From: Sphingobacteriales bacterium
GTDB taxonomy: Bacteria; Bacteroidota; Bacteroidia; Chitinophagales; UBA2359
Direction: 5' to 3'
DNA: 64,000 nucleotides
Assembly (NCBI GenBank): GCA_016718845.1
Contig: JADKCK010000003.1
Location: forward strand, 124,001-188,000
Shown: positions 9,721 through 19,771 of the stretch, piece after piece
Numbering within the stretch: the first letter of the stretch is position 1
Layout of the letters: every line of letters starts with the position of its first letter
Made by a program: the position numbers and the translations under genes
Notes under the pieces: model-generated
What the model was told of the DNA's origin: nothing
The model's database searches: none
What the model saw: the letters and a program-made list of their open reading frames with translations, nothing else

Positions 9721-9830
9721 AAGCCTGCCAAGCCCCGCTTGACGCGGTAAATGTCTTTTTTGGGGGTGATGTTTAGCACTCCCTAATGTGCCAAGTAGGT
9801 GCCACCCCCAAAACACCGTAAGCGCAGCAT
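9721..9830. repeat. REP-like hairpin repeat, copy 1
   Basis: About 105 bp that match 19667-19771. The outer stem is TTTTGGGGGTG with CACCCCCAAAA; the inner stem is TTTAGCA with TGCCAAG (one mismatch here). It is flanked by ccccgcttgacgcgg and gtaagcgcagcat. The rest of the 9667-10016 gap holds only a promoter. Confidence 0.8.
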
Positions 9831-9933
9831 CTCCTAAATCAACGGTTTTCCATATCTCTATCCAATTAGCACACCTAAACAATTAGTAGGTTTTTCGTTT
9901 TTTTATAAAAAATTTGCCTGTTTAAAGCAAATC

Positions 9934-9966
9934 TTTTGTTTTTGTTGCTAAATAGGTATATCTTTG
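9934..9966 (+). promoter_or_regulatory. Promoter of the zinc-ribbon HTH gene
   Basis: TTTTG (9934-9938), a 20-bp spacer and TAtcTTTG (9959-9966), 50 bp before the chosen ATG. Confidence 0.7.
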
Positions 9967-10016
9967 CTCAATGGTATAGCTATACCCCCATTTTACACAC
10001 CAAACTGCAAAAAACC

Positions 10017-10436
10017 ATGGAACATACCTGCCCAAGATGCCAATCGAAGCAAATAGTTAAAAGCGGCATAGTGAAAGAGCGTCAACGTTTTAGATGCAAT
10101 AATTGCAACTATAACTTTACGGTTGCCAAACAAGGCAAACAAATTGATAGTTACTACGTAATAAAAGCCCTACAACTTTACCTCGAAGGGGTAAGTTTCA
10201 GAGAAATAGAGCGTTTGTTAGGCATGAGCCATACCTCGGTGATGAACTGGGTAAAACTATACAAAATAGAAAAACCCAACATACACCCCGAATATCGCCC
10301 AACTTACCAAGTGCTAATACACGCCGAACTGCAACAATTTATGAGCAACCCCCAAAATTTAAAAGGAGCAGGTATGATTATTACCGAAGTTGGCGACAAA
10401 TTTATGCTCATAAAATGGGAACGTTTTAAAGAATGA
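10017..10436 (+). CDS. IS1-type zinc-ribbon helix-turn-helix protein
   Basis: 139 residues from ATG 10017; the upstream in-frame start would put translation before the promoter. Residues 5-30 form a zinc ribbon (Cys5, Cys8, Cys27, Cys30). Residues ~45-85 form an HTH (VSFREIERLLGMSHTSVMNWVK) as in IS1 InsA and related transposase N-domains. No catalytic DDE domain follows and no terminal inverted repeats were seen. It is either a solo DNA-binding protein derived from a transposase or an InsA-like relic. It has its own promoter and terminator. Confidence 0.8.
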   Translation: MEHTCPRCQSKQIVKSGIVKERQRFRCNNCNYNFTVAKQGKQIDSYYVIKALQLYLEGVSFREIERLLGMSHTSVMNWVKLYKIEKPNIHPEYRPTYQVLIHAELQQFMSNPQNLKGAGMIITEVGDKFMLIKWERFKE

Positions 10437-10458
10437 ACAAGCATTAGCTTAAACATAC

Positions 10459-10501
10459 AAGCATCTATTAGGTTTTTAAAACCCAATAGATGCTTTTTTT
10501 T
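10459..10501 (+). terminator. Rho-independent terminator
   Basis: A stem of about 17 bp with one mismatch (aagcatctattaggtttt with aaaacccaatagatgctt), ending in a run of eight T. Confidence 0.88.
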
Positions 10502-10693
10502 GCCTAATTTACAAATATCTAACCCTATCAATACTTTTAATACATGGCTTCGCCTTATCTATACCAATTTTACATTTAGCTATACTACATTTGGAAGTCA
10601 GGTACTAATATGCCCATCTTTGCACCGTTGTTTGAAGGCGCAACAAACAATACCTACCATACCAATTTCTTCATCAAAAAAAAACAGCTTATT

Positions 10694-12085
10694 ATGTTAC
10701 AACGCCATACACTTTGGTTATTGGTTTTGCTAATCGTTGGCAATATTAACGCTTATGCTCAAGAAAAAGCAAAAGCAGACCTTAAAAGCACTCCTGCACT
10801 CGACAAACCCAAAGCAGACCACTCCTACAAACCCTTGACGTTAAAACTCAACGACGACGGCAGTAAATACGTGCGGTTTATTATCTGGAATCAAATATGG
10901 TTTCGATATACCCAAAACAATCCTGGCACCTTAGATGCCGATGGCAAAGAATTAGCCTCAACATTTGACATTGGCGGGCGACGTTTGCGTTTTTTGGCAT
11001 ATGCACAAGTATCCCCACGTTTTTTAATACTTACCCATTGGGGCATTAACAATCAAACCTTTGCCACAGGCGGTGCCCCCAATAGCGGACCCAAAAAACC
11101 CCAAATGTTTATTCACGATGCTTGGAACGAGTTTGCCGTTATCCCCGACAAGTTACACATAGGTGCGGGTTTGCATTATTGGCAAGGCCCAAGCCGAATG
11201 GGCAGTGCAAGCACTTTAAATTTTATGACCCTAGATGCCCCAATTTTTAATTGGCAAAATATTGAGATAGAAGACCAATTTGCTCGTCAATATGGTGTTT
11301 ATGCCAAAGGGCAAGTTGGGCGATTAGATTACCGCATTGCCGCCAACAAACCTTTTAGCATTAACCCCTCGGTTAATACCCTAGATAGCACCAAAACCAC
11401 CGCCACCGAAATTGCTCATCATACATGGGCATCCACAGGTTATTTTGCTTGGCAATTTTTTGATAAAGAATCACAAAAATTACCGTTTACGGTTGGCAGC
11501 TACTTAGGCTCAAAAAAAATATTTAACATTGGAGCTGGTTTTTATTACCACCCCAAAGGCACCGGACAATACGATGCTACCGCCGACGGCAAGCACAGCA
11601 CTAACGACATATTGCATTGGTCTGCCGATTTATACTACGAGCGTCCAATAAACAAAGAAAAAAACACCGCTTTTCATCTCTACTCTGCTTTTTATGGCTT
11701 TGATTTTGGTCCAAGTTATTTGCGCAATGTTGGCATTATGAACCTAGGTGGCATAGCCGACCCTGCCAAAGTTAGCTTTAACGGCGTAGGCAACGCGCAA
11801 CCTTTGATAGGAACCGGACAAATATCCTATACGCAAGTGGGTTATCTATTACCTAAAATGAAAGACCATGGTCAATTGATGCCTTACGGAATTTTTACCT
11901 ACAAAAAGTTTGACAAACTAAATGCTGCTACTACACAATTTGACATTGGTTTGAACTATTTTTTGAATGGTCATAATGCCAAAATTACAGCACAGTATGG
12001 TTTGCGCCCAATTGTTGATAAAACCACATTGGAACAAAACGGCATGAAAGGCGAGTTTATCTTACAAACGCACATTTTCTTATAA
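10694..12085 (+). CDS. Outer-membrane porin-like protein
   Basis: 463 residues from ATG 10694, where a typical signal peptide starts (LWLLVLLIVGNINAYAQ). The mature part has many short alternating strands with aromatic residues (YVRFIIWNQIWFRY, FLILTHWGINN) and ends in a beta strand with a terminal aromatic residue (LQTHIFL), as in outer-membrane barrels. No plug or TonB features, so probably a passive porin. It lies directly upstream of an MHS transporter in the same direction and may bring the same solute across the outer membrane. Confidence 0.7.
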   Translation: MLQRHTLWLLVLLIVGNINAYAQEKAKADLKSTPALDKPKADHSYKPLTLKLNDDGSKYVRFIIWNQIWFRYTQNNPGTLDADGKELASTFDIGGRRLRFLAYAQVSPRFLILTHWGINNQTFATGGAPNSGPKKPQMFIHDAWNEFAVIPDKLHIGAGLHYWQGPSRMGSASTLNFMTLDAPIFNWQNIEIEDQFARQYGVYAKGQVGRLDYRIAANKPFSINPSVNTLDSTKTTATEIAHHTWASTGYFAWQFFDKESQKLPFTVGSYLGSKKIFNIGAGFYYHPKGTGQYDATADGKHSTNDILHWSADLYYERPINKEKNTAFHLYSAFYGFDFGPSYLRNVGIMNLGGIADPAKVSFNGVGNAQPLIGTGQISYTQVGYLLPKMKDHGQLMPYGIFTYKKFDKLNAATTQFDIGLNYFLNGHNAKITAQYGLRPIVDKTTLEQNGMKGEFILQTHIFL

Positions 12086-12195
12086 TTGCATATTAGTGGC
12101 TTGCAAAATAAGCCAGCTTAATTTTTGCACCTATTACCAATCGTTACTAAATTTTACAATCAGCTTTCATAAATACATCATAAAAATACAACACT

Positions 12196-13746
12196 ATGTC
12201 ATCGAATGTTACTCAACAAACCGACAAAAACATTTGGCAAGTTATTGCTGCGTCGTCTGTCGGCACCCTCATAGAGTGGTACGATTTTTACATATTTGGT
12301 AGTTTGGCTACCATCTTATCCGAACAGTTTTTCCCGAAAGGAAACCCAACAGCTGCCTTTTTATCTACCTTAGCTACTTTTGCAGCAGGTTTTATTGTAC
12401 GCCCATTTGGTGCTTTGGTATTTGGACGCCTAGGCGATTTGGTTGGTCGTAAATACACCTTTTTGCTTACCCTTATTTTAATGGGTGGCTCTACGTTTTT
12501 AATTGGTTGTATACCTAGTTACGCACAGATTGGTGCATTAGCTCCGATATTAGTGTTAATTTTGCGCTTGGTACAAGGTTTAGCCCTAGGGGGCGAGTAT
12601 GGCGGTGCTGCCACTTATGTTGCCGAACACTCGGCTCCACACGAAAGGGGTTATTACACCAGTTTTATCCAAACTACCGCTACTTTAGGTTTGTTTTTGT
12701 CGTTGGGCGTAATTCTATTGGTTCGTCAAACGTTGGGCGTTGCCGAATTTACGGCTTGGGGATGGCGTATTCCGTTCATTATTTCGGCTTTGTTAGTGGG
12801 TATTTCTATCTACATTCGTTTGCGAATGAACGAGTCGCCTTTGTTTGCTAAACTAAAAACCGAAGGCAAAGTATCTACCAACCCATTAAAAGAAAGCTTT
12901 GGACACAAAGCCAACCTTAAAATGGTTTTAGTGGCATTGTTTGGAGCTACGGCTGGTCAGGGTGTTGTTTGGTATACAGGTCAGTTTTATGCACTATCGT
13001 TTTTGCAAAAAACAATGAACGTTGAGTTTGTACAATCAAACATTATTATTGCTATTGCCTTAATGATTGCCACGCCATTTTTTATTGTATTTGGGGCTTG
13101 GAGCGATAAAGTAGGTCGTAAATGGATTATGATGGCGGGCATGTTGTTGGCTATCATTTGTTATCGCCCTATTTATAGTGCTATGTACGAACAAGGCAAC
13201 CTAAAAACCAAAACCGAAATTGTTGAACAAACAAAAATTGACGTTAAACGCGAATTAGTACCCAATGCCGTTGCCGACTCGTTGATTACTACTACCACTC
13301 TAAAAGCTTTTACCGATGGTACTACCTATAAAGAGGTAAAAAAAGAAACCATTTTGGCAGATAAAACCAAAGAAGTACCAAAACCCGAGATTAAAAAAGA
13401 ATCTAAACTACCTTCGGGCAGTATGTGGTTTTTGGTGATGCTAATTACCATACAAGTATTGTTTGTCACCATGGTTTATGGTCCTATTGCTGCTTTCTTG
13501 GTCGAGTTGTTCCCTACCCGCATTCGTTACTCGTCTATGTCGTTGCCTTACCACATTGGTAATGGGGTATTTGGCGGTTTAACCCCTTTTATTGCTACCC
13601 GTTTGTACGAAGCAAGTAAATCGGATGCCAACCCAACTGGCGACCCATTGTCGGGCTTGTGGTATCCTATTGTTATTGCTGGTGTTTGTTTTGTGATTGG
13701 TTCGTTGTACCTATCTAACAAAATAGACGAAAACGTGGCAGATTAA
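12196..13746 (+). CDS. MFS transporter, metabolite:H+ symporter type
   Basis: 516 residues, 12 predicted membrane segments. Signatures of the MHS branch (ProP/KgtP-like): GTLIEWYDFYIFG at the N-terminus, GRLGDLVGRK in loop 2-3, RLVQGLALGGEYGGA in helix 4, SDKVGRKW in loop 8-9. A charged insert of about 95 residues (roughly 325-415, Lys/Glu/Thr-rich) lies between helices 9 and 10 and is much longer than in ProP. The substrate is probably an organic acid, given the carboxylate-use genes downstream; this is inference. Confidence 0.85.
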   Translation: MSSNVTQQTDKNIWQVIAASSVGTLIEWYDFYIFGSLATILSEQFFPKGNPTAAFLSTLATFAAGFIVRPFGALVFGRLGDLVGRKYTFLLTLILMGGSTFLIGCIPSYAQIGALAPILVLILRLVQGLALGGEYGGAATYVAEHSAPHERGYYTSFIQTTATLGLFLSLGVILLVRQTLGVAEFTAWGWRIPFIISALLVGISIYIRLRMNESPLFAKLKTEGKVSTNPLKESFGHKANLKMVLVALFGATAGQGVVWYTGQFYALSFLQKTMNVEFVQSNIIIAIALMIATPFFIVFGAWSDKVGRKWIMMAGMLLAIICYRPIYSAMYEQGNLKTKTEIVEQTKIDVKRELVPNAVADSLITTTTLKAFTDGTTYKEVKKETILADKTKEVPKPEIKKESKLPSGSMWFLVMLITIQVLFVTMVYGPIAAFLVELFPTRIRYSSMSLPYHIGNGVFGGLTPFIATRLYEASKSDANPTGDPLSGLWYPIVIAGVCFVIGSLYLSNKIDENVAD

Positions 13747-13838
13747 TTAACAAATAATCAACCCCTCTCTTAACTATTGTTGATTATCAAACATTGACAA
13801 TTAGCAATTATTGATTAACTTTTTCAATTTAAAATTCT

Positions 13839-14063
13839 ATGAACAGTATAAAACGTTTATTGGGTATTATTTGGGCTGCATTGGGTCCTTTAACTATTGG
13901 CGGTTTTGTGATGCGAGCTTTGCAAGAAATTGGCGAAAAACCAACTCAAGAAAATTACATTTTCTGGATAATTATCATTACCATTTTTACGCCTATTGCG
14001 CTTGGGTTTATGATATTTGGTTATTACTCGTTAAAAGGCGATTACGACCATTTGGAAGAATAA
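13839..14063 (+). CDS. Small two-helix membrane protein next to the MHS transporter
   Basis: 74 residues, two hydrophobic segments (about 7-24 and 41-63) and an acidic tail ending DYDHLEE. Same strand, 92 bp after the transporter. I believe it resembles DUF6814, found beside such transporters in Bacteroidota, but recall this only loosely. A partner or accessory of the transporter is plausible. Confidence 0.7.
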   Translation: MNSIKRLLGIIWAALGPLTIGGFVMRALQEIGEKPTQENYIFWIIIITIFTPIALGFMIFGYYSLKGDYDHLEE

Positions 14064-14257
14064 GTAGTGTGTGTTTAAATAGTATTGGGGAAGTTGGGTG
14101 TTATACCTAATTTGTAGGTAAATCTGCATTTTAATAACACCCAATAACCCTTACTTTAAGTTGTTACAAAGTAAAATTTAGCTTTTTAATGCTGTTTTAT
14201 TTGGTAAAACCAATTTTTCGCATTACATTTGCTCAATTTTACAAAGCGCAACAAACC

Positions 14258-14449
14258 ATGCTAAAAGACAAAAACAAAATACAACGCCTTATTTACTTAG
14301 GTGTTTTGTTTAGCCTATTGCTCAACTATCCTATATTATCGGCATTCAATAAAAAGGTGTTGGTAATGAACATACCTTTATTATACATAGGTATTTTTTT
14401 ATTTTGGATACTACTAATTGGCTTATTAGCAATTAGCAAAACTGATTAA
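14258..14449 (+). CDS. Small membrane protein upstream of the symporter-kinase
   Basis: 63 residues from ATG 14258 (MLKDKNKIQRLIYLG). An earlier in-frame ATG at 14189 would add a hydrophobic stretch without a recognisable start context. Two membrane segments: about 11-30 and 38-58. It ends 66 bp before the large sensor gene. Function unknown; position suggests a link with the symporter domain. Confidence 0.6.
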   Translation: MLKDKNKIQRLIYLGVLFSLLLNYPILSAFNKKVLVMNIPLLYIGIFLFWILLIGLLAISKTD

Positions 14450-14515
14450 AGCTTTTCCAAATTACGGTATCCCAAATCAACACCTAACAATGCAGGCTAA
14501 GTTTCTTAAAAACCT

Positions 14516-17221
14516 ATGAGTTTTGGTATCATTTTCTTGCTGTCGGTTGTCTATTTATTGGTTTTATTTGCCGTGGCATTATGGGCTGAACGTTGCTCAA
14601 AACAAGGGCGTAGCTTAACCAACAATCCGTATATTTATTCGCTTTCGTTGGCGGTATATTGTACGGCTTGGACATTTTATGGCAGTATAGGACGGGCAGC
14701 TAATACAGGCATTGAGTTTTTAGCTATTTATATAGGACCTACTTTAATAATGCCTTTTTGGTTGATAATTATGCGTAAAATTATACGCATTTGTAAAGTA
14801 CAAAATATTACCAATCTCGCCGATTTTATTGCTGCCCGATACGGCAAAGATGCCACTTTGGGTTCGTTTGTAACGCTATTTATGGTATTGGGTATTGTGC
14901 CCTATATATCTATCCAAATAAAAGCTATCACCGATAGTTTTATTGTGCTTTGGCAGGGCATCGAGCAAACAAACAAGGTAGTTGACTCTTTAGACTGGGC
15001 AAATGAGGCATCTTTATATTTTACAATATTATTAGCTCTTTTTAGTTTGTGGTTTGGTACGCGCTCGGCACAAACAACTACACAAAACCAGGGCATGGTA
15101 ATGGCAATAGCCTTTGAGTCGATAATAAAACTAGTGGCATTTTTGACAGTTGGCATATATGTTACCTATTGGGTGTTTAATGGTTTTGGCGATATTTTTA
15201 ACCAAACCAATGCCTTATCTATTACCCCAAATTTGCTACTAATACCCAACAATGGCTATTTTAATTGGTTTGTTTTGTCGTTGTTGTCGGGTATTGCCAT
15301 TATGTTTTTACCTCGTCAGTTTCAGTTAGCAGTAGTCGAAAACACCAACGAACAACACCTACATAAAGCAATATGGTTGTTTCCATTGTATTTATTTATT
15401 ATTAACTTGTTTGTTTTACCTATTGCATTAGGCGGTAAACTAATGTTTGGCAATAGCATAAACCCCGATACTTATTTGTTGGCTATTGCCATACAAAAAG
15501 GCAACTATTTTATAGCAGGTTTGGCATATCTAGGTGGCTTTTCGGCAGCTACAGGCATGATTATTGTCGAAACAATAGCCCTTAGTTTGTTATTAAGCAG
15601 CAATTTAATTATGCCCATTGTTGCCAAAAGCAATTGGGTAGCCGATAAACATTTAAGCCGGATATCGTTGTTTAGTAGGCGCTTTTCTATTGCAGCCCTG
15701 TTGTTTTTGGCTTATCTGTACTACCAAAATGTAGCCAATCATTACTCGTTAGTATCTATTGGTTTAATTTCGTTTGCAGCCGTAGCACAATTAGCCCCCG
15801 CAACATTAGGTGGCATTTTCTGGAAAAACAGCACCCGAGCAGGCGCCTTTGCTGGTTTATTAGCGGGTTTTATTACTTGGGCATTTACATTGGTAGTACC
15901 TACTTTAATTAGTGCTAAATTGTTGCCTAACGCTTGGCTTAGTGTAGGTTTAGGAAACATTAGCTTGTTTAACCCAAATGCACTGTGGGGCGTAACGGGC
16001 ATCGATAGCCTAGAACAAGCCGTCTTTTGGAGCCTGTTTTTTAATGTCTTTATGTATGTTGGGGTATCGTTATTTAGCCGTCAATCGTCAAAAGAGCACA
16101 ATCAGGCAGAGTTATTTGTGGATATTTTTAAATACTCCGAAATTTACGAAAGTTCAGTAGTTTGGAAAGGCTCCGCTTACATACCCGACATAAAAACTTT
16201 ATTAACCAACTTTTTAGGAGTAGATAAAACCAACGAACTATTACAACAATATGCCGAGCGATACGATGTAACTTGGAACAACAAAGACCAAGCCGACTCT
16301 CGGTTGGTAACCTTTGCCGAAACACAATTAGCGGGTATTATTGGCTCTACATCGGCACGTATTGTGGTGTCGTCAATCATAAAAGAAGATACCATTAGCA
16401 TTGACGAAGTAGTAGAAATTTTAAAAGAATCGCAACAACTACTAAGTATTAATAAAGAGTTAGCCACCAAAACCACCGAACTGCGACAAGCTACCGAACA
16501 ACTAAAACATATCAACGAACAATTAAACGAAAAAGACATACAAAAAGACGAGTTTTTGTACACCGTTACCCACGAGTTGCGCACTCCCTTAACATCAATT
16601 AGGGCTTTGTCCGAAATTTTGTACGATTATGACGATATTGATACCAACGAAAAACGCCATTTTTTAAGCACCATTATCAAAGAAAGCGAGCGCATGACCC
16701 GCCTCATTACCCAAGTACTAGACCTAGAAAAACTAGAGTCGGGCGAGCAAAAACTAAACCTTTCAGAGGTAGAAATTATAGACTTAATAGAAGAATCTGT
16801 AACCGCCGTAAAACAATTAGCCACCGAAAAAGGCGTTGCATTGTTTATTGACATTGCCCCTTTTATGCCTATTTTTACCGCCGATAAAGACAGACTGATG
16901 CAAGTAATTATTAATTTGTTGTCAAATGCCATTAAGTTTTGCCCCTCCGAACAAGGTGTTATTAAAATACAAGCCCAAATAATAAATAATAACCTACAAA
17001 TAAGTGTGGCAGATAATGGCTTGGGCATACCCTTAGTATACAAAAACCGTATTTTCGATAAATTCTATCAAGCTCAAATGCTCAATAAAAGCAAACCACA
17101 TGGCAGTGGATTGGGCTTGGCTATCAGTAAAAAAATTATAGATCTGCACCACGGACTTATATGGGTAGAAAACAACGAACAAGAAGGAGCTACCTTTTTT
17201 GTACAAATACCCTTAGTATAA
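14516..17221 (+). CDS. Sodium:solute symporter / histidine kinase fusion (CrbS/CbrA-like)
   Basis: 901 residues. Residues ~1-490 form an SSF symporter domain with about 13 membrane segments (LAVYCTAWTFYGSIGRAAN, LPRQFQLAVVENTNEQHL). A linker and coiled coil (~600-670) follow, then a HisKA domain with phospho-acceptor His686 in THELRTPLTSIRALSE. The ATPase domain has an N box (INLLSNAIKFC), G1 (VADNGLGIP) and G2 (GSGLGLAISKK). Fusions of this type sense small carboxylates or amino acids; CrbS controls acetyl-CoA synthetase in Vibrio and Pseudomonas. Here a receiver and two acyl-CoA synthetase genes follow, so acetate or propionate sensing is likely. Confidence 0.9.
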   Translation: MSFGIIFLLSVVYLLVLFAVALWAERCSKQGRSLTNNPYIYSLSLAVYCTAWTFYGSIGRAANTGIEFLAIYIGPTLIMPFWLIIMRKIIRICKVQNITNLADFIAARYGKDATLGSFVTLFMVLGIVPYISIQIKAITDSFIVLWQGIEQTNKVVDSLDWANEASLYFTILLALFSLWFGTRSAQTTTQNQGMVMAIAFESIIKLVAFLTVGIYVTYWVFNGFGDIFNQTNALSITPNLLLIPNNGYFNWFVLSLLSGIAIMFLPRQFQLAVVENTNEQHLHKAIWLFPLYLFIINLFVLPIALGGKLMFGNSINPDTYLLAIAIQKGNYFIAGLAYLGGFSAATGMIIVETIALSLLLSSNLIMPIVAKSNWVADKHLSRISLFSRRFSIAALLFLAYLYYQNVANHYSLVSIGLISFAAVAQLAPATLGGIFWKNSTRAGAFAGLLAGFITWAFTLVVPTLISAKLLPNAWLSVGLGNISLFNPNALWGVTGIDSLEQAVFWSLFFNVFMYVGVSLFSRQSSKEHNQAELFVDIFKYSEIYESSVVWKGSAYIPDIKTLLTNFLGVDKTNELLQQYAERYDVTWNNKDQADSRLVTFAETQLAGIIGSTSARIVVSSIIKEDTISIDEVVEILKESQQLLSINKELATKTTELRQATEQLKHINEQLNEKDIQKDEFLYTVTHELRTPLTSIRALSEILYDYDDIDTNEKRHFLSTIIKESERMTRLITQVLDLEKLESGEQKLNLSEVEIIDLIEESVTAVKQLATEKGVALFIDIAPFMPIFTADKDRLMQVIINLLSNAIKFCPSEQGVIKIQAQIINNNLQISVADNGLGIPLVYKNRIFDKFYQAQMLNKSKPHGSGLGLAISKKIIDLHHGLIWVENNEQEGATFFVQIPLV

Positions 17222-17240
17222 AATAATTAATTGTTTAAAA

Positions 17241-17603
17241 ATGAAAGTTCTAATTGTTGATGATGAACCAGACATCATCATGACCCTCGATTTTTTAATG
17301 CGCAAAGCAGGCTTTGATGTATTTATTGGACGCAACGGCGCCGAAGCCATCGAATTAGTAAAAGAACACCAACCCGATTTGGTAATACTAGACATTATGA
17401 TGCCCAATGTCGATGGGTACGAAGTATGTACTTACATCAAACAAACCGAACAATATAAAAATAGTAAAGTAATTTTTTTGAGCGCCAAAGGCAAAGAGGT
17501 AGATATTGAACGAGGATATGCCGTTGGTGCCGACTTTTATATGCCCAAACCTTTTTCGAGCCGCGAACTAGTAAAAAAAGCCAAAGAGCTATTAACAAAA
17601 TAA
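17241..17603 (+). CDS. Single-domain response regulator
   Basis: 120 residues, only a receiver domain. Acidic pocket DDE (7-9), phospho-acceptor Asp51 in VILDIMMPNVDG, switch Ser81 and Lys103 in MPKPFS. No DNA-binding output domain, so it must act by protein contact or phosphotransfer. It follows the symporter-kinase by 19 bp and is its probable partner. Confidence 0.92.
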   Translation: MKVLIVDDEPDIIMTLDFLMRKAGFDVFIGRNGAEAIELVKEHQPDLVILDIMMPNVDGYEVCTYIKQTEQYKNSKVIFLSAKGKEVDIERGYAVGADFYMPKPFSSRELVKKAKELLTK

Positions 17604-17767
17604 AAACACCTTAACCCACCATTGCCATTGTCTATTCTTACCTGATGTTACGCAACCTTTCCAACGGTGCGCTTTTTAAAGTAACACTAAGTACACAAAT
17701 TCCAAAGTCTCGCATATCTACCTCTTTCTCTGCCTCGCAAGCTCTTAACACTTAACCCAAACTATCC

Positions 17768-19639
17768 ATGCCTTACACATCTCTATACAACCAAAGCATT
17801 GAACAACCCGAAGCATTTTGGGCAAAGCAAGCCGAGCAAATAGATTGGTTCGAAGCACCAACAAACATATTATCAAAAAACGAACAAGGCTTTTACCGCT
17901 GGTTTAAAGACGGCAAACTTAACACTTGCCACCTAGCCTTAGATTATCACGTAGCAAACGGCAGAGGAAACCAAACAGCTCTTATCTACGACTCGCCCGT
18001 TACCAAAACCATACAGCACATTACTTACCAACAACTCTTACAACTTACCGCACGTTTTGCAGGCGCTTTACAAAACCTAGGCATACAAAAGGGTCATACC
18101 GTTGTAATTTACATGCCCATGATACCCCAAACAGTAATAGCCATGTTAGCCTGCGCTCGGTTAGGCGCCATACATTCGGTGGTATTTGGTGGCTTTGCAC
18201 CCCACGAGTTGGCAATCCGAATTGACGATGCACAACCCAAAATAGTCATCTCAGCATCCTGCGGCATCGAAGGCGATAAAGTATTAGCCTACAAACCTTT
18301 ACTAGACGAAGCCTTAACACTATCTAACCATAAACCCGAACATACTATCATCTATCAGCGCGATATGCTTATTGCCGACATGCAAACACCCCGCGACATA
18401 GATTTTCAACAGCTATTAAACTACTCAAAACCCACCAACTGCACCCCCCTCGATGCAACCGACCCCTTGTATATACTCTACACATCGGGCACAACAGGCA
18501 AACCCAAAGGCGTTGTGCGCGACAATGGCGGACATGCCGTTGCACTGCATTTTAGCCTAAAACACATTTACAATGTACAAGCAGGCGATGTCTTTTGGGC
18601 AGCATCTGATGTAGGCTGGGTTGTCGGACACTCTTATATCGTATACGCTCCACTAATAATGGGCTGTACTACCATCTTGTACGAGGGCAAACCCGTTAAA
18701 ACACCCGATGCAGGCGCATTCTGGCGCGTTATCGAACAACACCAAGTTAAAGTACTGTTTACCGCCCCAACAGCATTCAGAGCTATCCGAAAAGAAGACC
18801 CCGAAGGGCTATTAACCCAAAAATACCAATTATCATCACTTAAATACTTATTTTTAGCCGGCGAACGATGCGACCCCTCTACCTACTATTGGGCAAATAA
18901 TTTACTAAAAATACCCGTTATCGACCATTGGTGGCAAACCGAAAGCGGCTGGCCCATGGTAGCAAACATGATGGGCATTGAGCCAATGCCCATTAAAGCA
19001 GGCTCAAGCACCAAACCCGTTTGTGGTTACAAAATAGACATTTTAAGCGAAGACGGCGATGTGCTAATTGCCAATCAAACAGGCTATGTGGGTATAAAAT
19101 TACCACTGCCCCCAGGCTGCCTACCTACCTTATGGAACGACGACGAGCGCTTCCAACAATCCTATCTATCCCACTTCGAGGGCTATTACCTTACCGGCGA
19201 TGGCGGATACATAGACGACGATGGCTACATATTTATTATGGGCAGAGACGATGTAATTAATGTAGCAGGACATAGACTATCAACTGGCGAAATGGAAGAG
19301 TTAGTAGCATCGCACACAGCCGTTGCCGAGTGCGCCGTAGTAGGCGTTGCCGACGAACTACGCGGTCAGGTACCCGTTGGCTTAGTAGTACTAAAAGATG
19401 GCATAACAACACCCGAACAACAAATAGAAACCGAATTAGTGCAACTAATCAGACAAAAAATAGGAGCCGTAGCCGTTTTTAAACGAGCTATTGTCGTAAA
19501 ACGATTACCCAAAACACGCTCCGGTAAAATCTTGCGCAAAATAATACGCCTAATTGCCGACGGAACGCCCTATCAAATCCCCTCGACAATAGACGACCCC
19601 ACCGTACTAACCGAAATACACGACGCCCTACGAAGCTAA
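17768..19639 (+). CDS. prpE: Propionyl-CoA synthetase-type acyl-CoA ligase
   Basis: 623 residues, ANL superfamily: carboxylate + ATP + CoA to acyl-CoA. P-loop-like YTSGTTGKPKGVV, GWVVGHSYIVYAPL, DHWWQTESGWP, the hinge GRDDVINVAGHRLSTGEMEE and the C-terminal lysine motif PKTRSGKILRK. GVVRDNGGHAVAL and STGEMEE place it with PrpE/ACSS3 rather than with acetate-specific Acs. It lies 164 bp after the regulator and before acs; a REP-like hairpin separates the two synthetases. Confidence 0.88.
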   Translation: MPYTSLYNQSIEQPEAFWAKQAEQIDWFEAPTNILSKNEQGFYRWFKDGKLNTCHLALDYHVANGRGNQTALIYDSPVTKTIQHITYQQLLQLTARFAGALQNLGIQKGHTVVIYMPMIPQTVIAMLACARLGAIHSVVFGGFAPHELAIRIDDAQPKIVISASCGIEGDKVLAYKPLLDEALTLSNHKPEHTIIYQRDMLIADMQTPRDIDFQQLLNYSKPTNCTPLDATDPLYILYTSGTTGKPKGVVRDNGGHAVALHFSLKHIYNVQAGDVFWAASDVGWVVGHSYIVYAPLIMGCTTILYEGKPVKTPDAGAFWRVIEQHQVKVLFTAPTAFRAIRKEDPEGLLTQKYQLSSLKYLFLAGERCDPSTYYWANNLLKIPVIDHWWQTESGWPMVANMMGIEPMPIKAGSSTKPVCGYKIDILSEDGDVLIANQTGYVGIKLPLPPGCLPTLWNDDERFQQSYLSHFEGYYLTGDGGYIDDDGYIFIMGRDDVINVAGHRLSTGEMEELVASHTAVAECAVVGVADELRGQVPVGLVVLKDGITTPEQQIETELVQLIRQKIGAVAVFKRAIVVKRLPKTRSGKILRKIIRLIADGTPYQIPSTIDDPTVLTEIHDALRS

Positions 19640-19666
19640 CCATTAGGCTACTAATAATACACCCTT

Positions 19667-19771
19667 GCAAAAGCCCCGCTTGACGCGGAATCGGTCTTTT
19701 TTGGGGGTGATGCTTGGCACTCCCTAATTTGCCAAGTTGCTGGCACCCCCAAAGCACTGTAAGCGCAGCAT
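19667..19771. repeat. REP-like hairpin repeat, copy 2
   Basis: Same ~105-bp element as at 9721-9830. Both stems are perfect here: TTTGGGGGTG with CACCCCCAAA, and inside it CTTGGCA with TGCCAAG. It lies between prpE and acs. Confidence 0.85.

Noticed and set aside
9604..9882. Minus-strand ORF with LGSAKHHPQKR, also at 19488-19757
   Set aside because: Both are the antisense of the REP-like element plus flanking genes.
10017..10436. Complete IS1 element
   Set aside because: Only an InsA-like part is present; no catalytic ORF and no terminal inverted repeats.
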